49,324 nt of DNA, from the NCBI GenBank assembly GCA_902800585.1, contig CADCEW010000008.1, positions 1 through 49,324 of the forward strand, in the 5' to 3' direction. Each line of letters starts with the position of its first letter. Within the stretch, counting starts at the first letter, position 1. Positions 31,801 through 41,323 of this stretch are shown here, piece after piece. A program made the translations under genes and the position numbers. The notes under the pieces are model-generated. The model was not told where the DNA came from, made no database searches, and saw only the letters and a list, made by a program, of their open reading frames with translations. This DNA is from an uncultured Prevotellaceae bacterium (GTDB lineage Bacteria > Bacteroidota > Bacteroidia > Bacteroidales > Bacteroidaceae).

Positions 31801-34570
31801 ACCCGGAAGGATTGAACGCACCATTGCCGATAGTGACAATACCCTCAGGTATAGTAATGGTAGAGAGCATGTCGCAATTGGAGAACGTGTTGGCTGGAAT
31901 GGTGGTAAGATGGGTCGGCTCACTGAAAGTGATGGTAGCAAGTTCAGTACAGCCATTAAAAGCCTGCGCCTCTATGGTCTTAATGTTGTTAGGAATCTGG
32001 ATATTTGTCAGGTTGTTACAGTTCTGGAACGCCATTGTGCCAATGGTCTCCAAAGCGGATCCAAAGGTGATGGACGTGATACCGCTGGCCATGAATGCTG
32101 TCTTGCCAATCGTCTTAACATTCTTAGTATCGAAAGAGGTCAGGTTGGTTAGTCTATTGAACGCCGACTCTTCTATGGTAGTCACGGTAGATGACAGGTT
32201 CACGGTAGTCAATTTTGTTGATTTGCCAAAAGCACACATGCCAATAGTCGTAACACCCGATGGTACGTTGTATGTCGTGCTATTCTTGTCGGCAGGATAA
32301 CTAACCAGCGTCTTTCCATCCTTGCTGAAGAGTACGCCATTTGAGTCGCTCTTGTAATTGGGGTTGTTGTCATCTACTTGGAAACTGTACAGATGGTTCT
32401 CTGTGAGCGCATTACCTGTAATCTCTATAATAGAAGAGGGAATTCTCAGGTTCTTGATGTTGAGATTGATGCTACCCGTAATCTTTGTAACAGGAATTCC
32501 TTTTATTTCACTTATGATATCCTCGCGACGCAAGTCTTCTGGGATATTCTGATGACCTGAATTGCTGCCGTCGCCGACACTGAAATATTCGTCTTCATCT
32601 CCCCAGTTCTTTGCCTTGTGGTAGTACCACAATCCTCCCAAACCTATTTTAAGGGTGGGACGCATCTTCGTGATATCGACATTGTCGAGAATCTCCCAGC
32701 GGGAACCCTGGATATTCAGTGTCGTCACCTTGTCCACTATGATATTATCATTGATTCTTGTTACGGAATAATTGATGCCAGAATCATTCACTGTCTGTTT
32801 GACAGTGACGGTGGCAACGTTTTCGGTTAAGAAGGCTGTGGCGGTCTTGTTGGTGAGGTTCAAGCCGTACGTCACATGTCCTTCTTTGTCTTTTATATCT
32901 TTGTAGATGGTGACACCTTCTGCAAAGGCATCGGCAGCGATATCGGTTGTAGTTTCAGGCAGATAAGCGGTGGTTATCCCCGAAGGATTAAACGCAGCTC
33001 TTTCAATCTTGACGATACCCTCAGGTATTAATATAGTCGTGATGTTGTCGCAATGGGCAAAAGCTTCGCATGGGATAGTGGTAAAATATGTATGTATAGG
33101 TTCGATAAAGTTAACCATTTCCAGGCCGCTACATCCATAGAACGCACCATCGCCAATGCTCGTCACGCTGTTGGGAATAGTGATGGAGGTCAGGCTTCTG
33201 CAATACTTGAACGTACCATCGCCAATGCTCGTCACGCTGTTGGGAATAGTGATGGAGGTCAGACCAGAGCAATTATAGAACGCCTCATTGCCGATGTTCG
33301 TCACGCTGTTGGGAATGGTTACCGAGGTCAGGCTTCTGCAATTATAGAACGTACCATCGCCAATGCTCGTCACGCTGTTGGGAATAGTGATGGAGGTCAG
33401 GCCGTTGCAATCTTGGAACGCAGAACTGCCGATGCTCGTCACGCTGTTGGGAATAGTGATGGAGGTCAGACCAGAGCAATTATAGAACGCCTCTTTGCCA
33501 ATGCTTGTCACGCTGTTGGGAATAGTGATGGAGGTCAGACCAGAGCAATTATAGAACGCACCATCGCCAATGCTCGTCACGCTGTTGCCAATGGTGACGG
33601 AAGTCAGACCAGTGCAAGTAGAGAACGCAGAACTTCCAATGCTCGTCACGCTGTTGGGAATCTCGATGGAGGTCAGACCACTGCAACCATAGAACGCCCT
33701 ATCTCCAATGCTCGTCACGCTGTTGCCAATGGTGATGGAGGTCAGACCACTGCAACCATAGAACGCCTTATCTCCAATGCTCGTCACGCTGTTGGGAATG
33801 ACGGTGTTCTTGCATCCTGCAATCAGCTCATTGCTTGCGGTCGCTATAATGGCATTACAGCCATCGCGCGAGTCATAATTTGTGTTTCCGCTTTCAACGG
33901 TGATGGAGGTCAGGTTCTTGCAAGCACCGAACGCACCATCGCCAATGCTCGTCACACTGTTGGGAATAGTGATGGAGATCAGACCGTTGCAATCTTGGAA
34001 CGCAGAACTTCCAATGCTCGTCACGCTGTTGGGAATAGTGATGGAGGTCAGACCACTGCAACCATAGAACGCCCTATCTCCAATGCTCGTCACGCTGTTG
34101 CCAATGGTGATGGAGGTCAGACCAGTGCAAGTAGAGAACGCAGAACTTCCAATGCTCGTCACGCTGTTGGGAATCTCGATGGAGGTCAGACCGCTACAAC
34201 CACAGAACGCATAATCGCCAATGCTTGTCACGCTGTTGGGAATCTCGATTGAGGTCAGACCAGTGCAAAAAGCGAATGCCTCTTTGCCAATGCTTGTCAC
34301 GCTGTTGGGAATAGTGATGGAGGTCAGACCAGAGCAATTATAGAACGCACTCACGTCGATGCTCGTTACCGTAAAAGTATTCTCCCCCACTGTAATCGTT
34401 TTATGGATGGTGATGATGCTGAGTGTTGTATTCGCAGGGCCGATGACGATAGCGGTGGTTCCGCTATACTCGTACTTTACGTTGTCAATGGTGATGACGT
34501 TGTTCTGTGCCCATATACTTACAGGCAAAAAGGTTAATAATGTAAATAATACTAAGGCAATCTTTTTCAT
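28889..34570 (-). CDS. BspA-like leucine-rich-repeat surface protein with T9SS-like C-terminal tail
   Basis: The 1893-residue protein has a signal peptide ([20 protein letters not shown], cut after AQ). From about residue 45 to 545 it holds tandem BspA-type LRR_5 repeats of 23 residues (consensus like [19 protein letters not shown]). A second LRR block spans about 700-940. After this come two copies of a module beginning WATYCS/WATYYS (about 950 and 1443) and several beta-rich MBG/YDG-like repeats ([19 protein letters not shown]). The C-terminus ([20 protein letters not shown], ending KVKKVRIK) resembles the type IX secretion sorting tail of Prevotella proteins. It is probably surface-exposed and adhesive. 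It is monocistronic, with a -7 box at 34613-34620. Confidence 0.9.
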   Translation of the reverse strand: MKKIALVLFTLLTFLPVSIWAQNNVITIDNVKYEYSGTTAIVIGPANTTLSIITIHKTITVGENTFTVTSIDVSAFYNCSGLTSITIPNSVTSIGKEAFAFCTGLTSIEIPNSVTSIGDYAFCGCSGLTSIEIPNSVTSIGSSAFSTCTGLTSITIGNSVTSIGDRAFYGCSGLTSITIPNSVTSIGSSAFQDCNGLISITIPNSVTSIGDGAFGACKNLTSITVESGNTNYDSRDGCNAIIATASNELIAGCKNTVIPNSVTSIGDKAFYGCSGLTSITIGNSVTSIGDRAFYGCSGLTSIEIPNSVTSIGSSAFSTCTGLTSVTIGNSVTSIGDGAFYNCSGLTSITIPNSVTSIGKEAFYNCSGLTSITIPNSVTSIGSSAFQDCNGLTSITIPNSVTSIGDGTFYNCRSLTSVTIPNSVTNIGNEAFYNCSGLTSITIPNSVTSIGDGTFKYCRSLTSITIPNSVTSIGDGAFYGCSGLEMVNFIEPIHTYFTTIPCEAFAHCDNITTILIPEGIVKIERAAFNPSGITTAYLPETTTDIAADAFAEGVTIYKDIKDKEGHVTYGLNLTNKTATAFLTENVATVTVKQTVNDSGINYSVTRINDNIIVDKVTTLNIQGSRWEILDNVDITKMRPTLKIGLGGLWYYHKAKNWGDEDEYFSVGDGSNSGHQNIPEDLRREDIISEIKGIPVTKITGSINLNIKNLRIPSSIIEITGNALTENHLYSFQVDDNNPNYKSDSNGVLFSKDGKTLVSYPADKNSTTYNVPSGVTTIGMCAFGKSTKLTTVNLSSTVTTIEESAFNRLTNLTSFDTKNVKTIGKTAFMASGITSITFGSALETIGTMAFQNCNNLTNIQIPNNIKTIEAQAFNGCTELATITFSEPTHLTTIPANTFSNCDMLSTITIPEGIVTIGNGAFNPSGLNEVYLPTTSSNVHANAFAEDVIINRKLALEFEENDKWATYCSREDLTVPTGLEAFVVTGIEGNSITTEEIEFIPKETPILIQRTDQEPPFWGRSTNQTLPDGLVLDKQFKGTITGISNISSLPGDKYVLKGDEFIKTHTGSLPAFRCYLQIDNGTDAPSSYYITDETSTIIIQEEGVFNKDAGTVTLSRSDYSKMTLTIKPIDVLYADLSSITVKRSINAGSARAPGLNNIEIPVTAVDAKADPSGETKYTFNYTNGWNYEITVNFKKRLDFSKAGTDLTISIEDNKYAYNGKEHKPTDVTVKWQDETLTKDMDYTILGYENNINAGKGKVNIEGKGKYMGRRHGEFDIAQRDINLVTVSPTPIPDQTYKGAAFTAEDLGLKITDINDAITLDDYEITYADNVNAGKTNQAKIALVAKNINYKNIKDIFFTILPKELTDEAVKTIEPQIYTGKGITPALDIKDGEIPVSDDNYDVTWADNVNVGTATATITFKNNYKGTVITTFEIKDAVLPRQIKNVYEGSAEWATYYSSENLTKPEGLTIYVVTGLEGSTLKTKEINFIPKEVAVLLQRTDKSKFTFDCETMAASTPKPEGINENLFQGTLTGISNINTINGYKYVLVNDQFIQSEEGVLSANRCYINTTTPIDGVLSLIPGKGGNDVILLEEGKENKNAGTVTVSEPKNGKVTISVTPIDVLYAETENISVIRSANARSSRAPRVDDSKVIVTAVNPTADPSGTTQYTFDYKEGYNYQVVVDFQKRKDFTKQSSKAEITVVDNQYEYNGTPCKPKNITVKWDGKELTLDKDYEISYDNNINAGKAKVIITGKRTYMATKEATFNIAQRDINLVTVEDIPDQEYTGAPIEPALIIKDIIEEGSESIINEDDYHFEFEDNTEIGKATVKIIANKINYKGMKKVTFNIIPTTGIQQFTVEELEGQWFDLNGQRIQNRPTQKGVYILRDKDGKVKKVRIK
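33110..34350. repeat. 69-bp tandem repeats encoding LRR units
   Basis: The LRR block is built from near-identical 69-bp units (core TGCTCGTCACGCTGTTGGGA, then AATAGTGATGGAGGTCAG). One unit-breaking insert lies at about 33800-33900 (the segment around [12 protein letters not shown]). The identity at DNA level would allow gain and loss of units. Confidence 0.9.
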
Positions 34571-34612
34571 ATTACGTAATATTTTTTTGTTTCAAATTAG
34601 GTATAGAGATTG

Positions 34613-34620
34613 CAAAGATA
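34613..34620 (-). promoter_or_regulatory. -7 box of the BspA-like gene
   Basis: TATCTTTG on the minus strand is 42 bases before the ATG at 34570. Confidence 0.65.
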
Positions 34621-34659
34621 AATATTTTTTTTATAATCAAAGACTATTTGGCAAAAAAT

Positions 34660-35853
34660 CTATAACTTTTCCAGAACCTCGAAGAACTCGCGGGCATAAC
34701 GCTCCTTGCTGAAAAGCTGGGAGCGTTTCTTTGCTGCCTCACTCATTGTCTTTCGCTTCTCGGGGTGCTCATAGAGATCGAGGATGGCAGTGGCAATACG
34801 TTGGGGCAGTGTCTCGTCCACATCCAGCATCACGGCACAGTCTGCAGTGACTGTCTCGGGGATGCCTCCCTGATTGGTGGTGATGACAGGCAGACCTATC
34901 GCCATCGCCTCGATACAGGTGAGTCCCAACGGCTCTTCCCAGATGGATGGGAGAACAGCAATATCAGCGAGGGAGAGTAATGACGGTATCTCTTGGTAGG
35001 GCTTGAACCCTGTGAAGATAATCTGCTGACGGACATCCCATGAGAGTTTAATCAGTTCCTCAATGAAGGGCGTCTTCCTTGCCTCGTTGCCATAGAACGA
35101 ACCGCCAATAATCATTAGCTTAATATTCGGATAATCCTTCAGTTCATTCATCGCCAGGATGAGTGACCTTATTCCTTTTGCCGGTATGACACGTCCGGAG
35201 AATACCAAAACGAAATCATCGTCTTTCAGTTTGTAGTGGGGGCGGTTCTTAAGTTTGTAGTGGGGACGATACTCAAGGGTGAACGCCTTGAGATTGATGC
35301 CGTTCATTACGGTAGCACACTTACGGTCAGTATCATAAATGGTCTGCACTCTTCCTCGGATATACTCGGATATACAGATGATCTTGTCCGTTCTTTTGTA
35401 GATATCCCTAATAGAAGGTGTATCAGCATTCATGAAGTCGTTATGCAGATGTATCACCACCTTCGACCCAAGATCCTGTGAGATCTTCAGTGCATATCCT
35501 GGGCGGTTCTCTATCAGTAATATATCGTAATACTCTTCGCTCACATGACGGAAAGCCTCTTGAAAAAAGTACTCAATAGAGTAGTGATAGTATTCCTTGC
35601 CATGCCTTTTCTCATACCATTTCTTGCGTAACTTCGCCCACCAGCTGTCCATATCTATAAAGACATAGTGGTTGACATCCGACTGCAGGGCAGGATGGTT
35701 CCTGACAGCCTTGTCAGCAACACTATACACGGTGATATCATGTAACTTGTGTTGATGGTTGTATTCCAGATAGAAGTCAATGAGGTTCTCCACGGCTCCT
35801 CCTTGAACAGCAGGAACCGGTAGTATTCCGGACGTGAGGATGGCTATTTTCAT
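34660..35853 (-). CDS. GT4 family glycosyltransferase
   Basis: The 397-residue protein starts MKIAILTSGILPVPAVQGGA, followed by VENLIDFYLEY. The acceptor domain has IHLHNDFMN and ICISEYIRGRV, and the donor domain has LVFSGRVIPAKGIRSLILAM and SIWEEPLGLTCIEAMAIGLP with the E-x7-E pair. A 24-bp tandem duplication (35227-35274) doubles the segment RPHYKLK at residues about 194-209, just before the donor domain. It is the last gene of the long minus-strand operon and ends about 90 bases before the BspA-like gene's start. The sugar is unknown. Confidence 0.87.
   Translation of the reverse strand: MKIAILTSGILPVPAVQGGAVENLIDFYLEYNHQHKLHDITVYSVADKAVRNHPALQSDVNHYVFIDMDSWWAKLRKKWYEKRHGKEYYHYSIEYFFQEAFRHVSEEYYDILLIENRPGYALKISQDLGSKVVIHLHNDFMNADTPSIRDIYKRTDKIICISEYIRGRVQTIYDTDRKCATVMNGINLKAFTLEYRPHYKLKNRPHYKLKDDDFVLVFSGRVIPAKGIRSLILAMNELKDYPNIKLMIIGGSFYGNEARKTPFIEELIKLSWDVRQQIIFTGFKPYQEIPSLLSLADIAVLPSIWEEPLGLTCIEAMAIGLPVITTNQGGIPETVTADCAVMLDVDETLPQRIATAILDLYEHPEKRKTMSEAAKKRSQLFSKERYAREFFEVLEKL
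35227..35274. repeat. 24-bp tandem duplication inside the GT4 gene
   Basis: Units 35227-35250 and 35251-35274 share the run AGTTTGTAGTGGGG and both encode RPHYKLK. Confidence 0.8.
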
Positions 35854-35865
35854 AATAATATGATA

Positions 35866-36843
35866 CTAAAAGACAATTTTTCGTATGTATTCATTCTTAT
35901 GTAACAGGACAGATAATAGGTATCCACCTGCAAGGGCTATGGTGAGTTGGATGAAAGAGGTGATGACAGCTGTTTGGAGGGAAGGCGTCTCTGGAAGGAT
36001 GAGGTCAGCGAGTTTTTTGCCGAGCAGGACGAATGGTATCTCGATACAAAAGATGGTCAGTGAATGACGACCAATCTGCACGAGACCCTTGCCAATGAGT
36101 GTTCCCTCCAGTAGGGTGGAGATCCAGATTAATGCGATACAACCTATGATTGCAGCAACCAGATAGGTATTCATATTAGCACCGTACATCCTGACCGAGA
36201 TGTTAATATCACCACATAGTGGTAGTATCAGTAGGTAAAGTGGAATAGATAATCCTGCCCAGTATTTTCCCAGTTTATCTTTGTACTGTCTGTATAACAT
36301 TCCGCAGAACATGATGACAGCCATGAGTGGTGCCGTGTCGAGACTCCACGGGAGTAGGATGGGGAGGAAGGCTGCACAAACCGTTACCACAAGGTATATG
36401 CCAATGAGCCCGTATTGGTATTTGGGATAGTAGATGAGGAGGTCGTAGAGCAGATAGGCGATGACCATACATGTGAGGAACCACATGGGATAGTTCCCGA
36501 CAATCATGAGATGACAGATATCAGGCTCAGTACCGAAGGGATAGAGACAGTAACGGGAATAGAAGATACCGCCAATGGCTCGCAAGGAGAAATCATGGAA
36601 GTATAAGAGCATGAGTATACTGAAGAATAGGTAGGGCTTCAGTAACTTCACGGCTTGCCAACGGAAACAAGTGTTCAGGCTGATGGCTTTCTTGGAGGAG
36701 GTATAGCCTGAACAAAAAAAGAAGATTGGCACGAAGAATGGCAAGGTATAGTACATCAGTTCCCAATGCTCGGTATGGCTTAGAACCACCAGTATAATAC
36801 CAAATCCCTTGGTAATGTCGATATAGTCTAAACGCTCTCTCAT
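35866..36843 (-). CDS. Membrane O-acyltransferase (Acyltransf_3 family)
   Basis: The 325-residue protein begins MRERLDYIDITKGFGIILVV followed by LSHTEHW, the aspartate and histidine motifs of acyltransferase-3 proteins. About ten membrane helices follow. I chose the ATG at 36843, which overlaps the stop of the upstream gene as ATGA; a longer frame to 36870 would overlap more. It probably adds an acetyl group to the repeat unit. It lies between the DUF6625 gene and the terminal GT4 of the operon. Confidence 0.82.
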   Translation of the reverse strand: MRERLDYIDITKGFGIILVVLSHTEHWELMYYTLPFFVPIFFFCSGYTSSKKAISLNTCFRWQAVKLLKPYLFFSILMLLYFHDFSLRAIGGIFYSRYCLYPFGTEPDICHLMIVGNYPMWFLTCMVIAYLLYDLLIYYPKYQYGLIGIYLVVTVCAAFLPILLPWSLDTAPLMAVIMFCGMLYRQYKDKLGKYWAGLSIPLYLLILPLCGDINISVRMYGANMNTYLVAAIIGCIALIWISTLLEGTLIGKGLVQIGRHSLTIFCIEIPFVLLGKKLADLILPETPSLQTAVITSFIQLTIALAGGYLLSVLLHKNEYIRKIVF

Positions 36844-37763
36844 CTGTCTTTGTTCATGTGCAGTCGCCAAATGATATAGTCACGCCACTGATAATATTTT
36901 GTCGTCAGGGTATGCTTACGGCACAGGAGACGTAAACGGAGACGGACAAGTCGCTTAGGATAGTCAATAATAGCACAGGGCGTGACGAGGAAATGACTGT
37001 AATCTATTACTTTGTCCTTCATCATCCCACGGTGCTGGAAATGAGCATAGAGTGATTCACGCTTTTCCAACTGTCCGTGCTGGAACCGTAACATATACAG
37101 CTTATTGTCAACATGCTCGAAGATAACCTGTTGCCATCCTCGGTTCAGACTGCAGAAATGAAAGGATTCTTTGGGCCTGGAGATATTATCGAAAGGTTCT
37201 TCTAACCAACAGTCGTCAGGGCGACAGTCACGCCACTTGTCACTGCATCCTTTGTGATTGAACTCATCGAAGAAAGTGATCTTTGAGGTGGTGAACGCAT
37301 CACGGTAATTCTGATAGCCATCCACCTGTTTCATGAAATAGGTGTTGGCATCCTCGTCATTACGTAACAGGGTCAGGTGTCCCCATCCTAATATGAATGG
37401 ATGTTCCAGGATACTATTGGTGAGGAAGGAACGGATGTCCCCGTATACGAGGTCGAGGTCACCAAAGCCCCAGAAGTCATAGTCCTTGATATAGTCGTGA
37501 AGGATATAGCCGTATGCCTGTTTGTATTCACAGAGCTTATAGGGACGGTCAAGGACGATGGGGAAATCGAACGCCTTCTGTACTAACTGCTGGAAATTAC
37601 TGAACGGCATCTTGTGGACGATGATGTTCTTGGCAGGCTCTACATCAGCATCGGTGAAGAACATGAAATCGACTGTAGGGTTACAGAGAGCTGAGGCACG
37701 CCACATTTTATATTGTACGGGCAGTGTACCGAAATAGGGAAATATGATGACGATGGACTGCAT
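36840..37763 (-). CDS. DUF6625-type putative glycosyltransferase
   Basis: The 307-residue protein starts MQSIVIIFPYFGTLPVQYKM. It contains DFMFFTDADVEP near residue 32, the segment YKLCEYKQAYGYILHDYIKD, and FWGFGDLDLVYGDI near 97, whose DLD resembles the metal-binding DxD of GT-A enzymes. This layout is that of the DUF6625 family found in capsule loci and related to GT32-like transferases. I infer a sugar transferase role in repeat-unit assembly. The ATG at 37763 follows the upstream stop by 5 bases; the longer frame starts inside the upstream gene. Confidence 0.72.
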   Translation of the reverse strand: MQSIVIIFPYFGTLPVQYKMWRASALCNPTVDFMFFTDADVEPAKNIIVHKMPFSNFQQLVQKAFDFPIVLDRPYKLCEYKQAYGYILHDYIKDYDFWGFGDLDLVYGDIRSFLTNSILEHPFILGWGHLTLLRNDEDANTYFMKQVDGYQNYRDAFTTSKITFFDEFNHKGCSDKWRDCRPDDCWLEEPFDNISRPKESFHFCSLNRGWQQVIFEHVDNKLYMLRFQHGQLEKRESLYAHFQHRGMMKDKVIDYSHFLVTPCAIIDYPKRLVRLRLRLLCRKHTLTTKYYQWRDYIIWRLHMNKDR

Positions 37764-37768
37764 GGCTT

Positions 37769-38569
37769 TTATTTGATCAGGCGATTGATGATTTTGATAG
37801 CATAGGTGATCCACTTACGACCACGGGTATGTTCGATGAGACGCATGAGCTTATACATGGTGCTCTTGTCTAATAGGTAAAGAGTCTCGTAGTCTTGGAT
37901 AGCTCCAGGAGGCAGTATCTCTGCGACAATTTGGTGATGCTCCTGTATGCGTCGCTCGTTCTGTGCTACGCTGATGCCGTCAGGTTCCCGTCGGCAGATG
38001 ATGTCATCGATGAGTTGTACGCTGCATTGCTCCACACAGATTTTCTGTATGTAGAACTTTACGTCTGCTACTAATCTAAGCGATTCGTCATAAGGAGTGT
38101 TTTCAAACAGCTCCCGCTTGAAGAAGGTGCTCTGATGGGGAAGGGTGTGGTGGATGAACGTCAGCATAGAGAGTCGTGTAGGTAATATTGTGGCAAAGCC
38201 TTGTTGAGTTGTCTCATTGAGATGAAAGTCTCTGCCGACGATGATATCTGCTGTCAGCTCCTTTGTCGACAAATGCTCTAGCACTTTCTCGTCATAGAAA
38301 CAGTCACCGGAATTCATGAAGTTCAGGTAGTCACCATGTGCCTGTATGATTCCCTTGTTCATGGCGTAATAGACTCCCTTGTCGGGTTCTGATACCCAAT
38401 AGGTAATCTGACTGTCATACTCTTTTAGCACGTCTGCGCTGCCGTCCTTAGAACCACCGTCTATCACGATGAACTCATAGTCACGGGATGTTTGACAAAC
38501 CACACTCTCAATGGTCTTGCGCAATCCTTCCTTGTTGTTGTAGTTAACGGTAATGATAGAGTATCTCAT
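37769..38569 (-). CDS. GT2 family glycosyltransferase
   Basis: The 266-residue GT-A protein begins MRYSIITVNYNNKEGLRKTI, with FIVIDGGSKDGSADVL and DKGVYYAMNKGIIQAHGDYL followed by FMNSGD. The NSGD form takes the place of the common DxD motif in a well-known subgroup of capsule GT2 enzymes (WcaA-like). It ends 5 bases before the DUF6625 gene and follows the flippase gene by 19 bases, all in one operon. The donor sugar is unknown. Confidence 0.87.
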   Translation of the reverse strand: MRYSIITVNYNNKEGLRKTIESVVCQTSRDYEFIVIDGGSKDGSADVLKEYDSQITYWVSEPDKGVYYAMNKGIIQAHGDYLNFMNSGDCFYDEKVLEHLSTKELTADIIVGRDFHLNETTQQGFATILPTRLSMLTFIHHTLPHQSTFFKRELFENTPYDESLRLVADVKFYIQKICVEQCSVQLIDDIICRREPDGISVAQNERRIQEHHQIVAEILPPGAIQDYETLYLLDKSTMYKLMRLIEHTRGRKWITYAIKIINRLIK

Positions 38570-38588
38570 ATTTCACATTGTCATTTTC

Positions 38589-40118
38589 TTAGTTCTTCAA
38601 TTTTTTTATTCTACTCAGACTGTCCTTGGCTCCCTTGGCGAACAGGAATGTTGCAGTGAGGTCATAGGTGAGGAAAATCACCATACCGACAGCTGCGTAT
38701 GAAAGCCATTCCCAAATACTCTTATAGGGATTCAAGGGAATGAATCTAAGGGTGTAGTAGCCTGCAGCAAAGGCAAAGGCTGATATGGCATAGTTGCGTA
38801 TTGCTCCGTTCCAGTAGACACTAACAGACTCTTTGAAGCCAGAGGTGAACAGGTAGTAGGGCTTCCATAGACCTACGATGGGGATAAGACTAGCTAGTTT
38901 TCCCATCAGGATACCAATGATTCCCCATTTCAGTCCACAGATAATGGTGACAGACACATTGATGATGAGTTCTGCCCATGCAGACCAAACATCGGCATAG
39001 AGACCGTGGGCATAGTTGAAACCGTTGACAGAATTACAGGAGTTGGTGATGTAGACATAGGCGGCTAACAGGATAAGGATGCGGTTGTCCATGATGTACT
39101 CGGTTCCTAACCAATGTGCAACGAACGGCTCGAGGAACATATAAAGGGAGAAACTGAGTATCGCCGCAATGGTATGTTGGATAGTGGTATATTCCCAAAA
39201 GACTTTCAGCATATGTTGCTTGTCACCTTCTGCCACTAAGTTGCCGATACTGGCTCCCACGCTACCCGTAACAGCGGAGAAGAGGGAGATGAGCTTGGAG
39301 ATGATAATCATGTAGTTACCATAGTATGCTACCATCTTCAGTGACACGAAGAGGAAGATAAACAACTCGTCGCTCTTAACCAATACGAAGTTCTTGATCT
39401 GGTGGATGAATACCTGTTTCGTCTTGGTGATAATCTCAGGGTATTTCTTCAATAGAGCTTTGCCGTCTTTCTTGTTGACCTTTAACCAGGGATATTCCTT
39501 GTTGATTTTCCAGTTCAGGATGATACAACCGATGATACCGAATAGAAATTCCACGGCAACCCATACGTATAGGTTCTTATAGTGATAGGCAAGGAATATC
39601 TGGAGTCCTAACTTGAAGAGATTAGCCGACTGGTAGTAGATGGCTACCAGGTAGTTCTTCTGGTCGGCACTGAGCAGGATCTGACGATAGTTGATGAAAT
39701 AACCAATGAGTGAGGAACCTAAGAATGAGTAGAAAGCAAAATAGATAATGCCGAAGCCCAGGTTCGCATGGGCAAAAATCAGGGGGAAGAACAGACTGAT
39801 GATGAGGGCTCCGCCAAAGATGACACAGCCAATCCAATTGTACAGGTAACCCAACAATGAGAGAATCTCTTGTATTTGTTCCTTGTTGTTTGTCTGCAAG
39901 GGCTTGAAGAGGAAAAAACTGATACAGGCGGAAATGCCAAGTTCCGATAGGTTGAGATATCCTAATATATTTGTCAACGTCCCTGTCAGTCCGATAAACT
40001 CAGCTCCAAGGTTGTCTAAGAAGATCTTACGGGAGAAGAATGTCAGGAAAAGAGAAAGAAAGTAAAACAAGAGGTTTACTTCCGCATTCAGCATACTCTT
40101 ATGTACCCGTCCACTCAT
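38589..40118 (-). CDS. Wzx-type polysaccharide flippase (MOP superfamily)
   Basis: The 509-residue protein is highly hydrophobic with about 12-14 membrane helices. It reads NLLFYFLSLFLTFFSRKIFL near the start, then LGYLNLSELGISACISFFLF, as in oligosaccharide flippases. It should move the lipid-linked repeat unit from the cytoplasmic to the periplasmic face. I place the start at the ATG 40118 (MSGRVHKSMLNAEVN). The longer frame to 40154 adds MSIFNSQFSIQK, which is only the translation of the heptad repeat that fills the gap to the upstream gene. Confidence 0.85.
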   Translation of the reverse strand: MSGRVHKSMLNAEVNLLFYFLSLFLTFFSRKIFLDNLGAEFIGLTGTLTNILGYLNLSELGISACISFFLFKPLQTNNKEQIQEILSLLGYLYNWIGCVIFGGALIISLFFPLIFAHANLGFGIIYFAFYSFLGSSLIGYFINYRQILLSADQKNYLVAIYYQSANLFKLGLQIFLAYHYKNLYVWVAVEFLFGIIGCIILNWKINKEYPWLKVNKKDGKALLKKYPEIITKTKQVFIHQIKNFVLVKSDELFIFLFVSLKMVAYYGNYMIIISKLISLFSAVTGSVGASIGNLVAEGDKQHMLKVFWEYTTIQHTIAAILSFSLYMFLEPFVAHWLGTEYIMDNRILILLAAYVYITNSCNSVNGFNYAHGLYADVWSAWAELIINVSVTIICGLKWGIIGILMGKLASLIPIVGLWKPYYLFTSGFKESVSVYWNGAIRNYAISAFAFAAGYYTLRFIPLNPYKSIWEWLSYAAVGMVIFLTYDLTATFLFAKGAKDSLSRIKKLKN

Positions 40119-40120
40119 TT

Positions 40121-40154
40121 TTTGAATTGAAAACTGAGAATTGAAGATTGACAA
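40121..40154. repeat. 7-bp tandem repeat between GT2 and flippase genes
   Basis: The units GAATTGA, AAACTGA, GAATTGA, AGATTGA, CAATTAT fill the whole 36-base gap between the upstream stop (40155-40157) and the ATG at 40118. Confidence 0.8.
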
Positions 40155-41318
40155 TTATTTACCATGGGTGGTATGCAGGAACTCCTTGCTCTTCAAGTCC
40201 ATCTCCAGGATGTTCTTCAGCATGAGCCAGACAAGTTTCACGGTAGAGAATATTTTCCCGAATAACGCACTGTTACGCATCTTTCGGGGGATGGCTATGT
40301 AGATGGAGAGACAGATAACGAGGAATAGTACCCACCATTTGATGCTCCACAAATAGGAGACAATGGTCATCAACACGGAGAAGAAGAAGGTGAGTACTAA
40401 CAAGATGGAGCGAGGTATGAGTGCCTGCTGCATGGTCTTGTCAATATAATGGATATTACCTGTCATCACTGCTTTGGGCAGATAGGGTAACATCAACAGC
40501 AGACTCTGTACCTGACCTGTCATCCAACGTAGACGCTGACGCTGGAAATTCTCGGGATTGCTGACTTTTTCGTCATAGACGGGGATGGGTCCCTCATATT
40601 TAATGAAGATATGCTGTTTCATGAGCAGTATCTCCAACTCTCTGTCTTCTACCGCAGTCTCCAACATCTTGACATGCTCTTTAAACCAATTGTAGGGGAA
40701 ACACATGCCAGAACCGATCAGTGCCGAGGAGATGCCGATGGTGTTATGTGCCTTGCGGAAAATGGTATTGTTGATCTCCTCACTCACTCCGTCCAGGACA
40801 GCTACATCATTATCGCTGTTTTTGGCACAGCGGTGACATTGGATAGCCTTGTAACCCTGTTGACAGGAGGCATTGACTTGTTCCAAGAAGTCAGTCAACA
40901 CTACATTGTCGGCATCCAAGATGACTATAAAGTCATACGCATTCTCTGTATGTTCAATGGCATAGTGTAATGCCTTCGCCTTGCTGCTCTTCTCAAACTG
41001 GGGCGTAAACAGGGTAATGGGAAGCTGCCGAAGTTGTTCGTTCGTATCTTCCTGCATGTGGTCAGAGATAACACTAATATGATATAATTCCTGTGGATAG
41101 GTTTGTTTCAGACATTCCTGAACAGAATGGACGATGACAGTATCTTCCTTATAGGCAGGAAAGAGAATCAGGAAGGACGACTGACGGATGCCCTCGGTAG
41201 GGTAGGGCTTTTTTTTTCGATGGAAAAGTGAGATGATGGCGTAGAAAAATACATAAAGGACGGAAGGTGCCATGAAAAGCCATAGTACCCAATCTATGAT
41301 ATGTATCAACGTCCACAT
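40155..41318 (-). CDS. Membrane GT2 glycosyltransferase (processive-type motifs)
   Basis: The 387-residue protein has an N-terminal membrane helix, a GT-A domain with FLILFPAYKEDTVI, FIVILDADNVVLTDFLE near residue 135, AVEDRELEILL near 225 and QRQRLRWMTGQ near 260. Two or three C-terminal membrane helices follow. The DxD, ED and QxxRW motifs are those of cellulose-synthase- and hyaluronan-synthase-like GT2 enzymes. It is a paralogue of the next gene upstream in the operon (41324-42538) and lies 5 bases after it. It may work as a dedicated membrane-bound glycosyltransferase for a repeat-unit sugar. Confidence 0.85.
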   Translation of the reverse strand: MWTLIHIIDWVLWLFMAPSVLYVFFYAIISLFHRKKKPYPTEGIRQSSFLILFPAYKEDTVIVHSVQECLKQTYPQELYHISVISDHMQEDTNEQLRQLPITLFTPQFEKSSKAKALHYAIEHTENAYDFIVILDADNVVLTDFLEQVNASCQQGYKAIQCHRCAKNSDNDVAVLDGVSEEINNTIFRKAHNTIGISSALIGSGMCFPYNWFKEHVKMLETAVEDRELEILLMKQHIFIKYEGPIPVYDEKVSNPENFQRQRLRWMTGQVQSLLLMLPYLPKAVMTGNIHYIDKTMQQALIPRSILLVLTFFFSVLMTIVSYLWSIKWWVLFLVICLSIYIAIPRKMRNSALFGKIFSTVKLVWLMLKNILEMDLKSKEFLHTTHGK

Positions 41319-41323
41319 GACTA

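Noticed and set aside
33053-34252. 399-codon open frame on the plus strand through the LRR repeats
   Set aside because: It is the antisense of a 69-bp in-phase repeat; one open unit makes all units open. The minus-strand protein has a signal peptide, LRR pattern and C-terminal tail, so this frame is a by-product.
40119-40154. N-terminal extension of the flippase (MSIFNSQFSIQK)
   Set aside because: It is the translation of the intergenic heptad array; the ATG at 40118 begins the conserved protein.
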